Assembly: GCA_004570955.1 (NCBI GenBank)
Contig: SPPL01000006.1
Span: 1-64,000 of the forward strand
Direction: 5' to 3'
Length of the DNA: 64,000 nucleotides
Origin: Jeotgalicoccus nanhaiensis
GTDB taxonomy: Bacteria > Bacillota > Bacilli > Staphylococcales > Salinicoccaceae
The notes beneath the pieces are model-generated. The model searched no databases and was not told where the DNA came from. It was given only the letters and a program-made list of their open reading frames with translations. The number at the start of each line of letters is the position of its first letter. Within the stretch, counting starts at the first letter, position 1. The position numbers were made by a program, and so were the translations under genes. Shown here in pieces: positions 62,222 through 64,000 of this stretch.

Positions 62222-63040
62222 CTATCTAAATAATTGGGTTGTTTCCTTTAATAATCCGCTGTCTATACCAATCTCAGCAGTTGCTCCGAAATCTCCGTGA
62301 TAATCTGATCCTCCTGTAATGAACAGGTCATATTTCTCACACACAGCATCGATTTTTTCATAATCAGCGGGACCGTGATCCGGATGATATTTTTCTATTC
62401 CGTCGATTAGTTCATAGTTATCCTCAATCAGTTCATAACTGTGCAGCTGACCGGGATGAGCAATGACTGCGAGGCCCTTGTCCTGTTTAATTGCCTTCAG
62501 CGCTTCGATATAGTCGATATACTCGATATCTCCTGCAGCAGGACCGTTGTTCTTAAAGAGAGTCCGGTACTTGGTTGTATATTTCGGGCAAGTGTAATGG
62601 TCATCACATATTGCGTGCATAATATGCTGCTTATATATGATGCCGGCCGGTCCGACGCTTTTTTTCACTTCATCCATATCTACATCAATACCGTAATCTT
62701 CGATTTTTTTAATTTGTTCCAAAGAATGCTGATGACGCCTCGTTTGTAAAGGCTCCGTTAATTTTTTAATATTCGTTGCATCCAAATCATAGTTATATCC
62801 TAAAACGTGTACTTTTCTCCTGCGTTTAAAATCGTAAGCTGAGATTTCTATGCCCGGAATTAAGTCGATACCGAGACGTTTTGCATATGGTAACGCTTCA
62901 TTGTATGTCAGATTTGTGTCGTGATCGACGAAGCTTAACATTTTAACATCTCTCTCTTTTGCCAGATCCAGTACTTTATTTACACTATCTTTACCATCGG
63001 AAAAGCTGCTGTGCACATGCAGATCTATTTTGTCCGTCAT
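62222..63040 (-). CDS. PHP domain phosphoesterase in C-P lyase operon
   Basis: A 272-residue protein of the PHP family: metal ligands in 'IDLHVHSSFSDGKDS' (HxH), 'SFVDHDTN', 'EISAY', 'VIAHPGQLHS' and 'GGSDYHGDFGA'. Known family members encoded near C-P lyase genes, such as Elen0235 of Eggerthella lenta, hydrolyse phosphoribosyl cyclic phosphate, replacing PhnP. Position between phnD and phnL supports that role; not proved here. Overlaps phnL by 4 bases. Confidence 0.82.
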   Translation of the reverse strand: MTDKIDLHVHSSFSDGKDSVNKVLDLAKERDVKMLSFVDHDTNLTYNEALPYAKRLGIDLIPGIEISAYDFKRRRKVHVLGYNYDLDATNIKKLTEPLQTRRHQHSLEQIKKIEDYGIDVDMDEVKKSVGPAGIIYKQHIMHAICDDHYTCPKYTTKYRTLFKNNGPAAGDIEYIDYIEALKAIKQDKGLAVIAHPGQLHSYELIEDNYELIDGIEKYHPDHGPADYEKIDAVCEKYDLFITGGSDYHGDFGATAEIGIDSGLLKETTQLFR

Positions 63041-63735
63041 ACCGCACGCTCCTCGAGCATTTTCGTATTCATGTCATATACTTTTGTGCATAAGCCGTCC
63101 ATAAATTCCAGATCGTGAAAAATGCCGATCAAAGTTGTACCATTATCGATCAGTTTTGAGATTGTTTCTCTGACTTTCAGTTTCGATTTCTCATCAAGCG
63201 ATGCTGTAGGCTCATCGAGCAGCAGAAGACGCGGATTTTTAACGACTGCACATGCGATATTTAAACGCAGTTTCTCCCCGCCGCTGAAAGTGTTTGGATA
63301 GTTATGCCACAGTGCTTTTGGAATATCGAAGTGTCTGAGTGTTTCTTCAGCTTTTACCGCGGCGCTGTCTTTATCGACGCCCATTTCAAGCATTGAATTA
63401 ATAACAAGCTCAAGCGTTGTTGTACGCGGCATAACTTTTAAAAATTGAGATACATAGCCGATTTCTTTCGTGCGCAGTTTAATCAGTGCTCTGTCTGATA
63501 TATTATGCAGATCGACGGAGCCGAAATTCTCGGAATCGTAATTCACAGTACCTGTCGTCGGTTTATAAGTGCCGTAAATACTTTTTAATATAGTCGATTT
63601 ACCGCTGCCGCTTTCGCCGACAATACCGAGAAACTCGCCTTTTTCTACATCGAACGATACCCCGCTGACTGCTTCTCTTGTCTGATTCAGATGGTGAATG
63701 GTGAATGATTTGCTGAAATCATTTATTTTAATCAT
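63037..63735 (-). CDS. phnL: C-P lyase system protein PhnL
   Basis: A 232-residue ABC-type ATPase: Walker A 'GESGSGKST', signature 'FSGGEKLRLN', Walker B 'LLLLDEPTASLD'. 'KEIGYVSQFLKVMPRTTTLELV' is the PhnL hallmark. PhnL associates with the C-P lyase core (PhnGHIJ) with PhnK rather than with a membrane permease. Confidence 0.93.
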   Translation of the reverse strand: MIKINDFSKSFTIHHLNQTREAVSGVSFDVEKGEFLGIVGESGSGKSTILKSIYGTYKPTTGTVNYDSENFGSVDLHNISDRALIKLRTKEIGYVSQFLKVMPRTTTLELVINSMLEMGVDKDSAAVKAEETLRHFDIPKALWHNYPNTFSGGEKLRLNIACAVVKNPRLLLLDEPTASLDEKSKLKVRETISKLIDNGTTLIGIFHDLEFMDGLCTKVYDMNTKMLEERAV

Positions 63736-63745
63736 AGTTATCCTC

Positions 63746-64000
63746 CTAATCTATCCGGTAGTGGTACTGGCTGACAATTTTTCCGTTAACAATACATTCT
63801 GTAATAGTCGGATAATCGTCGAAAATTCTTATGACGTTTAAATCCGCTTTTTTACCTGGTGCAACCGAACCAATTTCATCGTCCATCTGCACTGCTTGGG
63901 CTGGATTCAGCGTAATTAGTTTGAAGCCGTCAACGAGCGGATAGCCTGCTTCTTTGTTTAACTTAAATACAGAGTGAAGCATGGCAGGCGGGTAATAGTC
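63746..64000 (-). CDS. phnM: Alpha-D-ribose 1-methylphosphonate 5-triphosphate diphosphatase, C-terminal part
   Basis: Partial: the frame continues past the right end of the window. The visible 84 residues end the amidohydrolase-type PhnM: 'DYYPPAMLHSVFKL', 'GFKLITLNPAQAVQMDDEIGSVAPGKKADLNVI'. PhnM removes pyrophosphate from the triphosphorylated intermediate of C-P lyase. The remaining phn genes (phnG-K) are expected just outside. Confidence 0.9.
   Translation of the reverse strand, partial: DYYPPAMLHSVFKLNKEAGYPLVDGFKLITLNPAQAVQMDDEIGSVAPGKKADLNVIRIFDDYPTITECIVNGKIVSQYHYRID

Noticed and set aside
1-64000. Insertion sequences, prophage, tRNA or rRNA genes
   Set aside because: No transposase, integrase, phage structural frames or tRNA-like cloverleaves were seen.

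Overview
The window looks like the chromosome of a low-to-moderate GC Bacillota of the Staphylococcaceae type (Jeotgalicoccus/Salinicoccus/Macrococcus-like). Reasons: Gram-positive lipoprotein signals, strong AGGAGG-type ribosome sites, a purE-to-purD operon under a PurBox, a YcsF/YcsG/KipI/KipA operon with a biotin carboxylase pair, and a YeaC/YeaD/YebA-like set. The genus is an inference; nothing in the window decides it. I see no rRNA, tRNA, insertion sequence, prophage or CRISPR array.

Layout. 1-7,300: PH-domain protein, VanZ-like protein, multidrug-type ABC exporter, a two-gene ABC exporter, DUF6176 protein, nagB and pcp. 7,300-9,430: four tandem 42-bp hairpin repeats and an orphan peptide-binding lipoprotein. 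9,430-19,070: purine operon purE-K-L-F-M-N-H-D (minus strand) behind a PurR-type operator; purC, purS and purQ, normally between purK and purL, are absent. 19,150-25,965: 5-oxoprolinase operon (SRPBCC protein, pxpB, pxpC, BCCP, biotin carboxylase, pxpA, NRAMP-like transporter, D-glutamate cyclase family); pxpB is split by a frameshift at an A7 run. 26,000-30,100: a GNAT gene, then a phospholipid cluster resembling E. coli ynbA/ynbB plus a PlsC acyltransferase. 30,150-37,000: YitT protein, amidohydrolase with a transporter, and a MoxR/DUF58/DUF4129 operon. 37,000-40,300: methionine-type ABC importer with two tandem MetQ proteins and a short MetN. 40,300-48,600: VOC protein, a 49-codon small gene, methyltransferase, drug MFS, pepT, GNAT, ddl, ABC exporter. 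48,600-51,000: a leader-peptide attenuator, pheA and an overlapping, divergent DAACS transporter. 51,000-58,400: DUF421 protein, NCS1 permease, a glycoside hydrolase/polysaccharide deacetylase pair, nitroreductase, lipase and small membrane proteins. 58,400-64,000: phosphonate uptake and C-P lyase genes (phnM-phnL-PHP-phnD-phnC-phnE-phnE), running off the right edge.

How genes work together. Pcp (frees N-terminal pyroglutamate), PxpABC (opens 5-oxoproline to glutamate) and the D-glutamate cyclase family protein form a possible pyroglutamate salvage theme. PhnCDE imports phosphonate; PhnM, PhnL and the PHP phosphoesterase belong to C-P lyase breakdown. The putative deacetylase and glycoside hydrolase genes overlap and resemble a split PgaB.

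Most worth a second look: (1) the Phe/Tyr-containing 19-residue leader peptide with competing hairpins and two terminators before pheA, and the coupled transporter lacking the acidic-substrate arginine; (2) the purine operon lacking purCSQ; (3) the A7 frameshift in pxpB, which a -1 slip would repair exactly; (4) the YnbAB-like lipid cluster; (5) the 42-bp hairpin array; (6) a good-quality small gene at 40,760-40,909.
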